DNA of 64,000 bases from Isoetes taiwanensis (lineage: Eukaryota; Streptophyta; Lycopodiopsida; Isoetales; Isoetaceae), in the NCBI GenBank assembly GCA_021234155.1, contig JAJEKV010000030.1:1562901-1626900 (forward strand), written 5' to 3'. The notes under the pieces are model-generated. The model had not been told where the DNA came from. It ran no database searches and was given only the letters and a program-made list of their open reading frames with translations. Shown here piece by piece: positions 1 to 10,010 of the stretch; the first letter of the stretch is position 1, and each line of letters opens with the position of its first letter. The position numbers were made by a program, and so were the translations under genes.

Positions 1-960
1 AGCCATTGTACACACCCGAATTGTACATACATACTAAAAGTTAGCCATTGTACCCACATTCATGACGTTGTAAATATATCGCAAAGCATAAAATAGGACA
101 AATAAATGACCTATGAATGCAAAACGTTTTGATGGAATTCATATATGGTGAAATATGACAAATAAATGACATGTGAATGCAAAAAGCTTAGACAGAATTC
201 ATATATGATGATAAACATCATAGCACTGTTTAGAGTTATTGTAAAACATCGACACATCCATGGTGCTAAGAATTCTAACAGTTTCAAATTCCTACCTTGT
301 AAATAATTGTCATACCGAAAGTGATCGCCATTGGCCGCCATTTGTAGATTTAATTTTTATAAAGCATGCAATTGAGTTTTCACAGGACAATCCCAATTCT
401 TAACACCTTTATTTAGTACTTAAATAAGCATTTTAAGCCGAATGTAAAGTCACTGGATATTAAGCCACATGAACCATAAAGTTACATAATTTGCGAAGTA
501 ATTCAAGACATATTATAGAGAATTTATACATATTTTGCATAATAGATAAGGGTTAATCGAAGATAAATGGAGAAGACTTTGATGGCTATTTAACTATCTT
601 ATAGACACCTTGTTTTAATGCTTCATATAGAAATAATTGTCCTCTTTATGGACCAGATTATGGCCATTGATTGCTTCCTTGATATCTTGTCTGTTGTTAT
701 GCATTTGATTGCTTGTCCTTTATTTTCCTTGATATCTTGTCTTGTTATGCATTCAACTACTTATCCTTTATTTTGCACCTATCAAAAGATCTTAAAGAAA
801 TTTGCTTATTGGATGTTTGTGAAGTGAAACATGAGGTGTCATTTGAACCGTTGTATTCTTTAGACCAAACAGATTATCAGAAACACGATTATGTGAAGCA
901 TATAAGATTCACAAAACAAACAGAAAGAACAGAGTGATTGTCACCACATATAGAAGAATG
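1..960. other. Gene-free AT-rich stretch with two short tandem duplications
   Basis: No coding region could be supported here. Two local duplications are visible. A 60-bp unit is repeated at about 92-151 and 152-211 (both contain AATAAATGAC and GAATTCATATATG). A unit of about 50 bp is repeated at 675-724 and 725-772 (both contain TTCCTTGATATCTTGTC). Nothing else is recognisable. Confidence 0.6.
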
Positions 961-964
961 TTCC

Positions 965-1915
965 AAAAGCCAGAAAATCAAATATGTAAAACACTGGAGT
1001 AGAATCGCCATATAGGTTGGGGCTTACCTGCATTGGAAAATATGGCGTCAGAGAGTGCCAGCAAGTATACTACTTGCACTATACTTAGTGGCAAGAATTG
1101 AGTAGATAACTAGTTTTTATTTTTCTAGATCAAATCAGACATGAAAAAATCATGGCAGAGAAGGATCAAGGGTACATACTATGGAATATCACATGCAACA
1201 AACGATGGGAAGGGAAGGATCAAAAGTATACTCGCCAGCTTGCTTCAATGCTGTTTAGATCCCCTCCATTGAAACATCCTGCAAGAAGCTATACTTGAGA
1301 AAGGCTGAATTCGCTAGGAACTTGAACACTGGAGTCTGAGACATTGATGGTTGCTTTTGCGCCATAGTTCTGGCCTGCTTGAAGGTATCCAATGGAATGC
1401 TCTGTAGTTTTTGAACAAAAAAATTTGATGGTTCAAGTGTGGGGTAAATACACCAACAAAACAATTTGATGGTTCGAGTGTGGGGTAAATACAAATTGAA
1501 GAGAAGTCTGAACCTTTTTAAGAGCAAAAAATAAGTTTAGTTTGTTACCTCGTGTCTAATTCCACCTCCAACTTCTGGAGCAGCAGCAGCAGCGGAAGCG
1601 CTGGTCATGGGAGGTGGAACCCTGTGCTTTCAACAAAATTATCAAATATGTAAAACACTGGAGTAGAATTGCCATACAGGTTGGGGCTTACCTGCATTGG
1701 AAAATATGGCTTCAGAGAGTGCCAGCACATATACTACTTGCAATGCAATATCATATGCAACAAATGATGGGAAGGGAAGGATCAAAAGTATACTTGCCAG
1801 CTTGCTTCAATGCTGTTTAGATCCCCTCCATTGTAAGATCCTGCAAGAAGCCATATTTGAGAAAGGTTGAATTCGCTAGGAACTTGAACATTGGAGTCCC
1901 AGACATTGATGGTTG
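965..1915. repeat. Direct duplication of about 270-380 bp
   Basis: The segment starting ATATGTAAAACACTGGAG at about 970 and ending GACATTGATGGTTGC near 1346 is repeated at 1648-1916 at high identity. The first copy carries an extra insert of about 95 bp (roughly 1086-1180). The duplication covers the neprosin exon-intron-exon unit, so it is a genomic (not retroposed) duplication that kept the intron. Confidence 0.75.
985..1346 (-). pseudogene. Neprosin-domain gene fragment, downstream tandem copy, broken
   Basis: Minus-strand translation of 1346-1243 gives a decayed neprosin (DUF239, PF03080) segment: EFSLSQ, then a TAG stop where the family has the W of SQIW, then LLAG...GGDLNSIEASW. The second part at 1027-985 reads VSPNLYGDSTPVFYIF. 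Between them is a GT...AG interval of about 210 bp (donor near 1240, acceptor CTGCAG equivalent near 1028). It carries about 95 bp absent from the sister copy at 1640-1916. Besides the nonsense codon, the W of NVW is replaced by S. Neprosin is a plant glutamic-type prolyl endopeptidase; only its central region is present. The signal peptide and activation peptide are not seen. It is a dead tandem duplicate. Confidence 0.6.
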
Positions 1916-1916
1916 C
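1640..1916 (-). pseudogene. Neprosin-domain gene fragment, upstream tandem copy, two exons
   Basis: On the minus strand, 1916-1794 encodes ATINVWDSNVQVPSEFNLSQ followed by IWLLAGSYNGG and DLNSIEASWQ, a clear neprosin-domain signature. A 102-bp intron (donor GTATAC at 1793-1788, acceptor GCAG ending at 1692) interrupts it before VSPNLYGNSTPVF at 1691-1645. Together they give the family pattern S-I-E-A-(G/S)-W-Q-V-x-P-x-L-Y-G. The reading frame stays open in this piece, but no start, signal peptide, activation peptide or C-terminal half was found nearby, so it is a fragment rather than a gene. It lies head-to-tail with the broken copy at 985-1346. An isolated exon of a larger gene with long introns cannot be excluded. 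Confidence 0.6.
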
Positions 1917-2442
1917 AACCAAATTCAATTTATTGAAGTTACATTGCATACAACCAATTATCCACTTGGGAAATTTAGTGTATAAACTAATGTCTATTTC
2001 TGCTACATACAGGCAGCTTACATCTTACTTTTTCATCAATGACAATTGAGGCCCCAAGATAAGTAAGCCCCAGTGTAGCAAAAGTCGACAGTATAGTTGA
2101 CCCATAACAAAGTGCAAGAAATGCTCCTCTCAACGACTGCACAATCCCATAAGATGCACACTTTACAAAAGGCTCCAACCAACAAAAGCCTCCAACCAAC
2201 AAGCATATTCCATATTATTTGCTATGACTTGATGCTGCCTGTAATTTATATAATAACAGTAAAAGCTAGATATAAACAAATCTATGTCCCTGGTTGCCAT
2301 GTAGTAGTTTAGAACTCATTTGAGGCCAAAGCTAACTGCAATTCATGCTCCACCATTATACTTACAATTACAAATAGAACATTCCTACACGAAGGTTATG
2401 CAACATGAAAATCTACTACCTATATATTTCTGAAAAACTTAC

Positions 2443-2690
2443 AGAAGTAACAAGATAAGCATTATCATTCACATAAGCAAGTGGATTCTCTGGATAGCTT
2501 TGGATAGCAGACGTTAGCTGCCAAGAGAAAAACCTGGAAAGTATATTTATGTTATTAATAAAAGGTGAAAAGATGTGCAAATCAATTGAAAAAAGGCGGT
2601 CATGTTTACCCAAACATAAATCCTGCTGCACTTGTGTAAGCACTCGATGTAAGCTGCACTTCCAAGTTCCCAAACTGCCAAAGTTGGACA
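2443..2690 (-). other. Two exon-like segments of an unrecognised gene
   Basis: On the minus strand two open segments are bounded by good splice signals. The first, about 2690-2610, reads QFGNLEVQLTSSAYTSAAGF and ends at a GTAAAC donor (2609-2604). The second, 2533-2443, follows a TTTCCAG acceptor, reads FFSWQLTSAIQSYPENPLAY and VNDNAYLVTS, and ends at a GTAAGT donor (2442-2437). A further hydrophobic open stretch lies downstream at about 2170-2010 (GAFLALCYGSTILSTFATLG). These may be consecutive exons of one membrane protein, but the family is not recognised and frame continuity was not proven. No function is proposed. Confidence 0.3.
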
Positions 2691-3187
2691 CATCAGTCAA
2701 TATAAAAACATAATAATATTTTACGCTTCTTGGTCAGCAACAATTTTGAAGTCAACCAGATACAATCCATCAGCTCATCACCCCGTTTTAAATCCAAGTG
2801 GGAGAAGCCCATTAACTAGGGAAAGAGAATAGAGCTGCATTTAAGTCTTGGAGTTGTAACTATGGCATAAAAGCACCCTGTTCTGAAGCAAGCATAAAAG
2901 AAACAGTAGCACTACTATATGATACCTCTGTGTGATTGATAACAAACATACCTTTGGAGAATAAACTTTCTCTTGAGGGCTCATGGATCTAAATCCTTAG
3001 CAGATCAATAGACCTTGATCATGGATTGCAGAAAAGAAACCAGAAAAGAGCATTAAAGAGTGATAACTTTTCTCCAGACCCACCTTCAGAATCCTTTGAG
3101 AAGAATTTGGGCAGTCCATTTCTTGAAGGTTTTCTCCTTAACACAGTCGATGCAAAGTCCTTCCTTCTTGGGCACGCTAAGTTCTGA

Positions 3188-3830
3188 GCTTGGACTGCAG
3201 AGGAGAATAGGCATGGGGACATATTGAACAGATTTCTGTATTTAACTGGGCGTGTTGGCATGAAACAAATTGAGAAGACTATCCAATATCTGATTCATCT
3301 GGGATGGTATGTGAATGAAAGTTCTATAATTGCTAGATTGCAACCAAGCTTGTATACCAAGAAATTTCTGCTTGGTTCGTTTCTATTTTAGATGAATTAT
3401 GTAGAAGCCACAATTAAGCAGAGTAGGTGCTACACTTGAATTTGTTTATGGTACTGGACAATAAAAATTGACATTTCTTTCTTTGGCATGATCCTCAAAC
3501 AGAGAACAATCCTTTTTTGGGATTCATATATACCTATCAGAGAGAGCTACTGCAATATCCCATGGTAATACTGCCCGCCATGCTAAGGAGCTTGGTGATG
3601 TTAAGTTAGCCACCACGGCGGTCTTGTTGCAGCTGATGAAAAGTGACATGAAAATGCATATAGTAAATAGTAGAGAAGCTTTTTGAGGCTAATCCCAATG
3701 GTGCCATGTTTGCATTGAGGAACCTGATGAAGAAAAAGATTTTCATGCCTGCGTATTTGATTTTGATGGGCATAATAAGAACCTTTCCACAAATTTCTGC
3801 TTAGTTGCCCAAAGGCTTGGCGTGACTCTT
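3188..3830 (+). pseudogene. Acyl-[acyl-carrier-protein] desaturase (stearoyl-ACP desaturase type) pseudogene
   Basis: The plus strand from 3188 reads [20 protein letters not shown] then [16 protein letters not shown], the plastid acyl-ACP desaturase region holding a di-iron ligand pair (EENRH). A possible donor (GTATGTG) follows at about 3305. Homology resumes at about 3487 with PQTENNPFLGFIYT, then in another frame ERATAISHGNTARHAKELGD, then in a third frame GGLVAADEK-stop-HENAYSK, EKLFEANPNGAMF and KKKIFMPAYL, ending near VAQRLGV. The intact enzyme introduces the delta-9 double bond into stearoyl-ACP in plastids. Here several single-base frameshifts and a TGA replacing the R of the second ligand motif (DEKRHE) make it inactive. 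The N-terminal third is missing, and the intron suggests a degraded genomic copy, not a retrocopy. Confidence 0.75.
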
Positions 3831-4184
3831 AATTTTTCTTGTTAATTTTCTGAAAGGCATATTGGCATTGGGGCACTTGCACAAATCCCCCAGATCTATA
3901 ATGCACCGTTCGAGAAAAACTAATGGTAAAAATGGCCTTCTATTTTGAAACTTTGAAATCACTCATGTACTATTAAGATATTTTGACCTGCAGTCTTGGA
4001 CGAAGTGAAAGCTCTTCTTCCCATTTTAAGTTATGCCAAGCAGAAGTGGCATTCAGATATTAAGACAAAGTGCTTCTATTCTTTTTTTTTATCTAGCCAA
4101 GTTAGCTGTCCACTTTGGGTGCGTGAGACAGAACAAACAAAACAACAAAATGTACGACGAATGAAATGTCCAATTCTTACCGCA

Positions 4185-4351
4185 AGCTTTTGTATTCTCT
4201 CACGGAGTACTTCCTCGTCTTCTTGTTGAGTTGCTTCTGCATTCACCTTCAGAGCTTTCATTTTCAGTGTAAGGAAACTCCTGTCTTGATCTGAGGACAT
4301 CCTTGACAGTAATTCTTCGAATAAGAACGGTTCCTTCAGGGCATTTGCCAT
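4185..4351 (-). other. Candidate first coding exon, unrecognised, with helical charged segment
   Basis: A minus-strand open segment begins at an ATG (4351) and reads MANALKEPFLFEELLSRMSS, followed by a K/E-rich stretch (QQEDEEVLRERIQKLA) that could form a coiled coil. It runs into a good donor (GCG|GTAAGAATT) at about 4185. No downstream exon could be tied to it. The family is not recognised; a chance open stretch remains possible. Confidence 0.25.
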
Positions 4352-4784
4352 TTTCCTACCATAGCTGCTGCATTGCAAGGCCTGATTCAGAGCTTTCCGA
4401 CGCAGGCCGGCAACAAAGCTTGGAGTAGCAAAAACTCAGAGCTCCATTCCATACTGCTTGGTTGTTGACCTTGCAGTTCCACATAAAAAGCGGCATCCCC
4501 GAAGACATGCGTGAAAGGAAATGTTTTTAGTGTGGTTTTACGGCCCGAGCTGGACTATAGGAAGAAGTATGGAGGCGGAGGAGAAGAATCATGATCAGAA
4601 ACGACTGTTACACTACCAAAAAAGGATGCATCTCCGGCATATATTAGAGGGATCTGCTCCCCCTCCAAACCCTTTCCACTATAAAGAGACATTCTTCTAA
4701 TTATTTTGCCGTTACCAAGAAGAACACTGGCAGGAAATGCACGAACCACCGGAACTGCTAGCCGAAGGGGGAGTCCTGAAGGGG

Positions 4785-4931
4785 TTCGGGCGGCAACAGG
4801 GTTGACCGAGCATTTACAGGCAGCAGCCAGTTTTTAGCAGTCATCAGCATATGCTAGGTATATGCCAGCATATACCTGAATATGCCCACATACCCACATA
4901 AACGAGGGTTTGCCCCCCTAGGGGCAACCCA
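4785..4931 (+). repeat. Dispersed repeat, copy 1, ending in a GC palindrome
   Basis: About 150 bp containing GACCGAGCATTTACAGG, a run of CATATGC/ATATGCC words, CCCACATAAACGAGG and a terminal palindrome (GGGTTTGCCCCCCTAGGGGC then AACCC). The same order of motifs occurs in reverse complement at 26,875-27,050. This copy directly borders the polypurine tract that begins at 4,932. It may be the end of a transposable element; no coding capacity is seen. Confidence 0.7.
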
Positions 4932-6185
4932 AAAAGAGAAGAGAAAAAAAAAATGGAGAAAGGGGTTGGGAAAAGGGGATTAGGAAAAAAGAAAGGGAAA
5001 GAGAAAAAGAAAGGGCCAAGGGAGGGGGAAATGGAAGGGAAAAAAGGGAAGAGAGAAAGGATTGGGAGAGGAGGAAAAGGGCCATTGGGAAAAGGAAAAG
5101 GGAAAAGGGAAGCAAAGGGAAGGGAAAGGGAAGGAGGAAAAGGAAAAAAGGAAGCTGAAAAGAAGGGGGGGAATTAAAAAAAGAAAAACGGGAAAAATGG
5201 GGAGCGAGAAAATGAAAAATTAAGAAGGGAAAAAGAAAAGGAGAAAGAGAAAAGGAAAAAAGAGAAAAAAAACAAAAAATAGAGTAGAAAGGGAAAGGGG
5301 AGGAGAAAATGATAAAGGGAAGGCAAAAGGGCCGAAGGAAAAGGGAAGACAAAAGGGCCGAAGGAAAAGGGAAGGAAAAAAGGAGAAATGAGAAAAAGTG
5401 GAGAAAAGGGAAGAAAAAAGGGAAAGCAAAATGACCGAAGGAAAAGGGAAGACAAAAGGGCCAAAGGAAAAGGGAAGACAAAAGGGCCGAAGGAAAAGGG
5501 AAGGAGAAAAGGGAAGGAAAAAAAGAGAAGAGAAAAAAAAGTGGAGAAAGGGGTTGGGAAAAAGGGCTTAGGAAAAGAGAAAGGGAAAGAGAAAAAGAAA
5601 GGGCCAAGGGAGGGGGAAATGGAAGGGAAAAAGGGGAAGAGAGAAAGGATTGGGAGAGGAGGAAAAGGGCCATTGGGAAAAGGAAAGGGAAGGGAAAGGG
5701 AAGGAGGAAAAGGAAAAAAGGAAGGTGAAAAGAAGGGGAAAATAAAAAAAGAAAAACGGGAAAAATGGGGAGCGAGAAAATGAAAAATTGAGAAGGGAAA
5801 AAGAAAAGGAGAATGGGCAGATGAGAAAAGGGAAAAGAGAAAAAAAAAGGGAGTAAAACAGGAAAATAAAAATGGAAGGGGAAAAAAAAAGAAAAATGGA
5901 AAAAGAAAACACAACGAATGTAATAACAAAAAAGGGAAAAAAGAAAGGGAAAAAGGGAAAAGGGAAAAAGGAAAAAGTAAAGGGCAAAATGAAATGGGAG
6001 AAAAGGAAAGGGAAAAATAGAAAAGGAAAAACATGAAAGGGGCAAAAACGTGAAAAGGGCAACGGAAGAAATGGGATAGTGGAAAAAGGTAAACGAGAAA
6101 ATAGAAAAAGAAAGGAAAGAAAGAGGGGGAAAAAATGGAAAGCAGAAAAAGGCAAAGGAGAAAGGGAAAAAACTTGGGGAACCTT
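4932..6185. repeat. 1.25-kb polypurine (GGGAAA-like) tract with internal duplications
   Basis: The plus strand is almost purely A and G over roughly 1,250 bp, made of GGGAAA/GGGAAAAG-like words. It contains an internal direct duplication with an offset of about 588 bp (GGAGAAAGGGGTTGGG at 4955 and 5543, followed by matching sequence for about 150 bp). It also contains a 26-28-bp minisatellite (core GGGCCGAAGGAAAAGGGAAG) at about 5318-5510. The long open frames through it, rich in F, P, S and L on the minus strand, result from composition and are not called as genes. Such homopurine tracts can form triplex (H-) DNA. Confidence 0.9.
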
Positions 6186-6249
6186 GGGGAAACCTTGGGG
6201 TAACATGTGATCGTTTACATGTTTCCACTTATGCCCAGCAACGCTGGGC

Positions 6250-7041
6250 TCCATTTCTAGTAATCTATATTAACCCTTTCTATCAGACCACGCGAGTTCT
6301 GGAATATTCCCATGTAAACTGGCTGAGGGCAACCTAATGTGAATCATTACTGCTATTTTAAGTGCCTCCTCCCACGATTTATTTGGCAGTCCTGTAGATT
6401 TTAGCATAGACCTTACAACATACAACAAGATTCGATTCTTTTTCTCAGAGACTCCATTTTGTTGTGGTATAAATTTGAAGGTCAGTTGCCTTTTGATTCC
6501 CCTTGCAATACAAAATTGTTAAACTTACCTGAGAGATATTCTTCTCCTCTGTCTGATCTTATGGACTTGACCTTTTTTCCTGTTTGTCTCTCAACCTCTG
6601 CAATAAATTGCTTTAGAACATCTAAAGCTTGATTCTTCCTGGTTAAACAATAATTTATACACTTCCTAGTGTGATTGTCAATAAAAATGATGAAGTATCG
6701 TTTTTCTAATCTCCCTATAACATTAAGTGGCCCACAAAAATCTGTGTGAATGAGTTTCAAGATTTCTTGAGCTCTGCATTTGGATCTTGTAAATAGGAGT
6801 CTACTGATTTTTCCCAATATACACCCTTCACAAATGTGTTGAATTTTACCATCTTCTTCTTTACAAGATATAATTCCTTTCTTTGCCATGAATTTGACAT
6901 TGTTATAGTGGATGTTTGCCAAGTGTGTGCCAATCTACCATGCCAACTTTCAACATCAGGGATTGTCACAACGTTCATACTATTAAATGTAACTCCATTC
7001 ATCTGAAACAATTTCCCAACATGTTTGGCAACACTCTTCAA
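6250..7041 (-). pseudogene. copia GAG-pre-integrase and integrase remnant
   Basis: Minus-strand 7041-6757 carries the pre-integrase zinc-finger start (PDVESWHGRLAH). In another frame, 6922-6490 carries CEGCILGKISRL, then ILKLIHTDFCGPLNVIG, YFIIFIDNHTRK and a later SIRSDRGEEYLSGKF, i.e. the integrase core with D and D/E residues. About 6480-6250 continues as PQQNGVSEKKNRILLYVVRS and LPNKSWEEALKIAV. The last Asp/Glu-containing part QQNG...E is present. Frames change between these pieces. It would catalyse cDNA insertion in an intact element. Confidence 0.8.
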
Positions 7042-7145
7042 TTCATTGTTCTAATATACATTACATCGTTGATCATCAAATACAAGTTTGTATCCAAGAT
7101 CCACTAATTGACTAACTAAAATCAAATTTTTTATGAGCGTTGGAA

Positions 7146-7391
7146 TTATAAAACATTTGGAATATCTATTACATTTCCATTCAAATCTAACAAATGCAAA
7201 AGTCCACATCCTATTATTACTTGCGTGCTGCCATCTCCAACTTGAACATGTTTTGACCTGGCTGCTGCAGCAACATTCTTGAGTAGATCAGCAGATGTCA
7301 CTACTGATCTCTCAGCTCCACTATCAACTACAATCATATCATGTTTGTGGTCAGCAGCATTGTCATTTTTGTACTCATCTAATGAACTCAC
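7146..7391 (-). pseudogene. copia aspartic protease remnant
   Basis: Minus-strand translation contains MIVVDSGAERSVVTSADLL, an aspartic-protease active site of the DSGA type, followed by VQVGDGSTQVIIGCG. This is the normal copia position between zinc knuckle and integrase. In an intact element it processes the Gag-Pol polyprotein. The piece ends at a frame break before the pre-integrase part. Confidence 0.7.
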
Positions 7392-7555
7392 AAGCTTTAC
7401 CTCATCATCATCTTCCTCTTTTTCAGATTTCCCTTCTTCTCTTGCAATGTTTACACCAGCAACATGTCCCCTTCTTGCTCCTCCTCTGCCTCTTTGATTG
7501 GTATTTCTTGAACCACCTCTGGCTGTTTCCCTATTGGACTAGGACATTTCATTGT

Positions 7556-7680
7556 TATATAGCCCTTGTCTCCACAATTATAGCATGTAATTTCTATATT
7601 CAATTTAGGACAGCTAGATTTCATATGGCCAGGTTCATGACAATGATAGCATATAATTGTTTCATATGTTTCCCCGTTCT
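7556..7680 (-). pseudogene. Two tandem CCHC zinc knuckles of copia Gag, the second mutated
   Basis: On the minus strand the first knuckle reads CYHCHEPGHMKSSC (a proper CX2CX4HX4C). The second reads CYNCGDKGYITMKC, in which the zinc-ligand His is replaced by Tyr (TAT in place of CAT, a C-to-T change). Such knuckles bind the element RNA in nucleocapsid. Confidence 0.75.
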
Positions 7681-7814
7681 TCCCTCATGCATACAAAATT
7701 TTAGAGGCTTCCTCTTCTAGCATATTTACTTTCCTCTGTTCAATCTCTATCTGAATCATATTTTCTACTCGGGTTCTAGTCTTGGCAATATTTTTTATTA
7801 ATAATACTAAGTGT

Positions 7815-8395
7815 TCATTTGATGAGATAGCCCGGGCAATGGCAACTACTTGATATCTGATTTATATTGATCCTTGCTCCTTCCAAATCAGCAATTATGT
7901 TGTCAAATTTATTGAAAAAATCTGATATGTCATCATCGTGAAATTTTGAATTCCTCAACTCATTTTCTAACACATCTATTTGTGAGGTGGACTTAGCTTC
8001 ATAGTGCTTCAGTAAATAAGGCCACGTTTGACGAGGAGACATACCCCTGAGTTTATACATAATTGTGGGACTAACCTTGTTATATATAATCCCCTTTGCT
8101 TCCTTAATGATTGCAAATCTATTTGCTGCTCCAGAACTTCTCTCTGGTTGGTGCAGCCTGAAACGTCCCTGAGAAACCTTCCCCAACATCTGCAGTTGAA
8201 CTAGCTGCACCACTAGTAGCTGAAGTTCCACCATCTTCAGCAGCATCTGGATCTACTAATTCCCAATAGATCCTCTACTTTCAAAATATGCATGATTTGT
8301 TGCTTCCAAATTTGAAAGCCTGATCCTCCCTTGTAAACCTCCACAGACTCAGCAAACTTGCTCCAAATTTGCTTGCCATTATCCACTGTACCAAT
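7815..8395 (-). pseudogene. copia Gag (UBN2/Retrotran_gag type) remnant
   Basis: Minus-strand pieces in two frames show the N-terminal FQIWKQQIMHILKVEDLLGI pattern (8395-8255) and a later MSPRQTWPYLLKHYEAKSTS ... LENELRNSKFHDDDISDFFN ... FDNIIADLEGARININ segment (8100-7830). That is the usual Gag domain of plant copia elements (W...L...Y, then spaced helices). Stops and a frameshift separate the pieces. Confidence 0.75.
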
Positions 8396-8408
8396 GGCTC
8401 TGATACCA
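8396..8408 (-). other. Primer binding site matching initiator tRNA-Met
   Basis: The minus strand reads TGGTATCAGAGCC, the standard plant copia PBS complementary to the 3' end of tRNA-iMet. It is separated by 2 bp from the LTR edge that starts at 8,411 with TGTGACAATATAG (plus strand). The outer LTR boundary is not identifiable because no second LTR survives. Confidence 0.8.
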
Positions 8409-8629
8409 AATGTGACAATATAGACCAATTTAGTTAAAGATGCACTTGATCCCAATACCACCTAAGACCACGCAACCTCTATAATAAGCCACAATAGCAA
8501 GTCAACTTTCAATCATGAATACGTTCAGGAACTTTCTCTCACTAGCACCTGCGAACTTGCCACTTTCTCTCTCTAGCCATCTATTCTCGCATTCTTCCTT
8601 TGTTGCTCATTTGAATACATTCTCCCTCT

Positions 8630-8880
8630 AGCTCTTACTCCAAAGTGACTCATAGCGTGCTTTTGACTGATGCTGCCGCTCGTAGCAGACATAAAATGCA
8701 CGGGATAGGTCGCCTTTTCTGCATCCCTTCTGTCTAAGCCCATCCCAAAAATCTCCTAAAGATCTTTTCTCCGAGCCCATTTCAAAAGAATTTTGACGGT
8801 GACTGGAATTGAACCTCCCACCCATAAATTGAAGCCTCGCAAACCCCCCTCGTGCCAACCATTAGGGGCGGGCATCATTT
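8630..8880 (-). mobile_element. Possible tRNA-derived SINE
   Basis: On the minus strand a box-B-like GGTTCAATTCC (plus 8805-8815) lies about 40 nt downstream of a box-A-like TGGTTGGCACGAGGG (plus about 8849-8863). This is the spacing of an internal pol III promoter in a tRNA-derived SINE head. The body would extend to about 8630. No target duplication or tail was confirmed. A decayed tRNA-like sequence by chance is the alternative. Confidence 0.3.
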
Positions 8881-9359
8881 ATGCTTTGCTTTCATTCTCT
8901 CAACTCCAAAATAAGCCTGTGAACTTGGAAAGAGTCCTTCACTACACAGCCCAAACAATCATGGCCCATTGTGTAGCCCCTTGCCCCGACCCCCATTTGG
9001 AGGGAGACATCCCCCAGGCCCATGCCTAGGGCTAGACCAAGTCAGTTGCCGAGGCACGCCCACAAACTACTGATCCCATGCATTGTGAGCTCGCCTGGAC
9101 AACCAAGCTTAGGGGCTACCACAGAAATGGCCCCACCCAGACATCATGGACAAGCGTAGAGGCCTCTTCCCTGGAGAGGGAGCACGGGCCAAAGCCCAAT
9201 CAACAAGACCATCCCGACAAGCTGGGAGTGGTTGCTCAGGCCCCATGGTGAACTTAGCATCGGCAGATCCTTGGCGCCATCTCAAGGTCTGAATTAAGAA
9301 TAATAGTGCACGCATTGCAGGCCTGACATGGAGATGCAATCCTCAATACCCCGTGTGCT

Positions 9360-10010
9360 GAGAAGGCAATTGGCAGTGGAGAAACAACGGATCGCAAAGC
9401 TGAACCCGCACACAGCAGGTGGAAGACGGCCTCCGCTTGGCGCACTTTGAGAGGCAACAAGACAGATAGAAGGTCACTGACGGAATTGAGCTCCAATTCA
9501 CAGGGTAGAAGCCATAGCACAGGCTGCACCAGTCTCGTATACCCAATGGCCTGCATAGCCTGCACACCGCCAGTTGGACCATGCACTGCTACATCACCAC
9601 CAAGCCACCCCATGCCACTACCACCCCAGCACAAGCCGTAGCTCACGCCTGACATTGACTCGAAGGCCACAGAACTTCGAGAGCATAGACGGAGAGGCCA
9701 TAATTTGGTAATCTGGGGCCTACAAGAAGAAGAAGAGGAGAATATCATTCACCGCCTTCGAACGCAGATCCTCGACCGTATGACTTTCCCAGTGCCGGTC
9801 CACATTGCAAGAGCAAGCTACCATGGTGCTCAACTGCATTGTCATCTTCACGGTCGCAGATGCACAGGTACAATTTGCCGTATCAAGGCAAGCAACTGAA
9901 AGGGACGTCTTTGTATGTGGACCGAGACCTCACATCAGAGCAACAGAAGTCACGCAGACAAGAGCTCACCAAGGTTAGAAGCATCTATTGCGAGGAGGAG
10001 CCGCTGGACT
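9360..10010 (+). pseudogene. LINE ORF1-like protein remnant
   Basis: In one frame (9,665-9,790) the plus strand reads RRRGHNLVIWGLQEEEEENI then HRLRTQILDRMTFPVPVHIA, like the core of LINE ORF1 proteins (NLVIxGLPE...). After a frame change at about 9,880 it reads GKQLKGTSLYVDRDLTSEQQ and KSRRQELTKVRS, the conserved end of this domain. ORF1 proteins bind the element RNA. Upstream open sequence (about 9,360-9,640), rich in S, T and P, is probably the variable N-terminal part. Confidence 0.6.

Larger units (their letters stand above)
6245..8411 (-). mobile_element. Truncated Ty1/copia-type LTR retrotransposon
   Basis: Read on the minus strand this is, in order: primer binding site, gag, zinc knuckles, protease, GAG-pre-integrase zinc finger, integrase. 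This order, with integrase before the missing reverse transcriptase, is diagnostic of Ty1/copia. The element stops inside the integrase at about 6,245, next to the polypurine tract. Reverse transcriptase, RNase H and the 3' LTR are absent. The coding parts lie in several frames with stops, so it is dead. The only LTR edge seen is at 8,411, where TGTGACAATATAG on the plus strand abuts the primer binding site. Confidence 0.85.

Noticed and set aside
4918-6254. Very long minus-strand open frames rich in Phe, Pro, Ser and Leu
   Set aside because: They arise from a polypurine/polypyrimidine tract that rarely contains stops. All three minus frames are open, and the protein is pure low complexity.
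8401-8420. tRNA gene at the TGGTATCAGAGC words
   Set aside because: These are copia primer binding sites; no cloverleaf can be formed around them.
9254-9748. 164-codon minus-strand open frame
   Set aside because: Antisense to the LINE ORF1-like region, which carries recognisable motifs on the plus strand.
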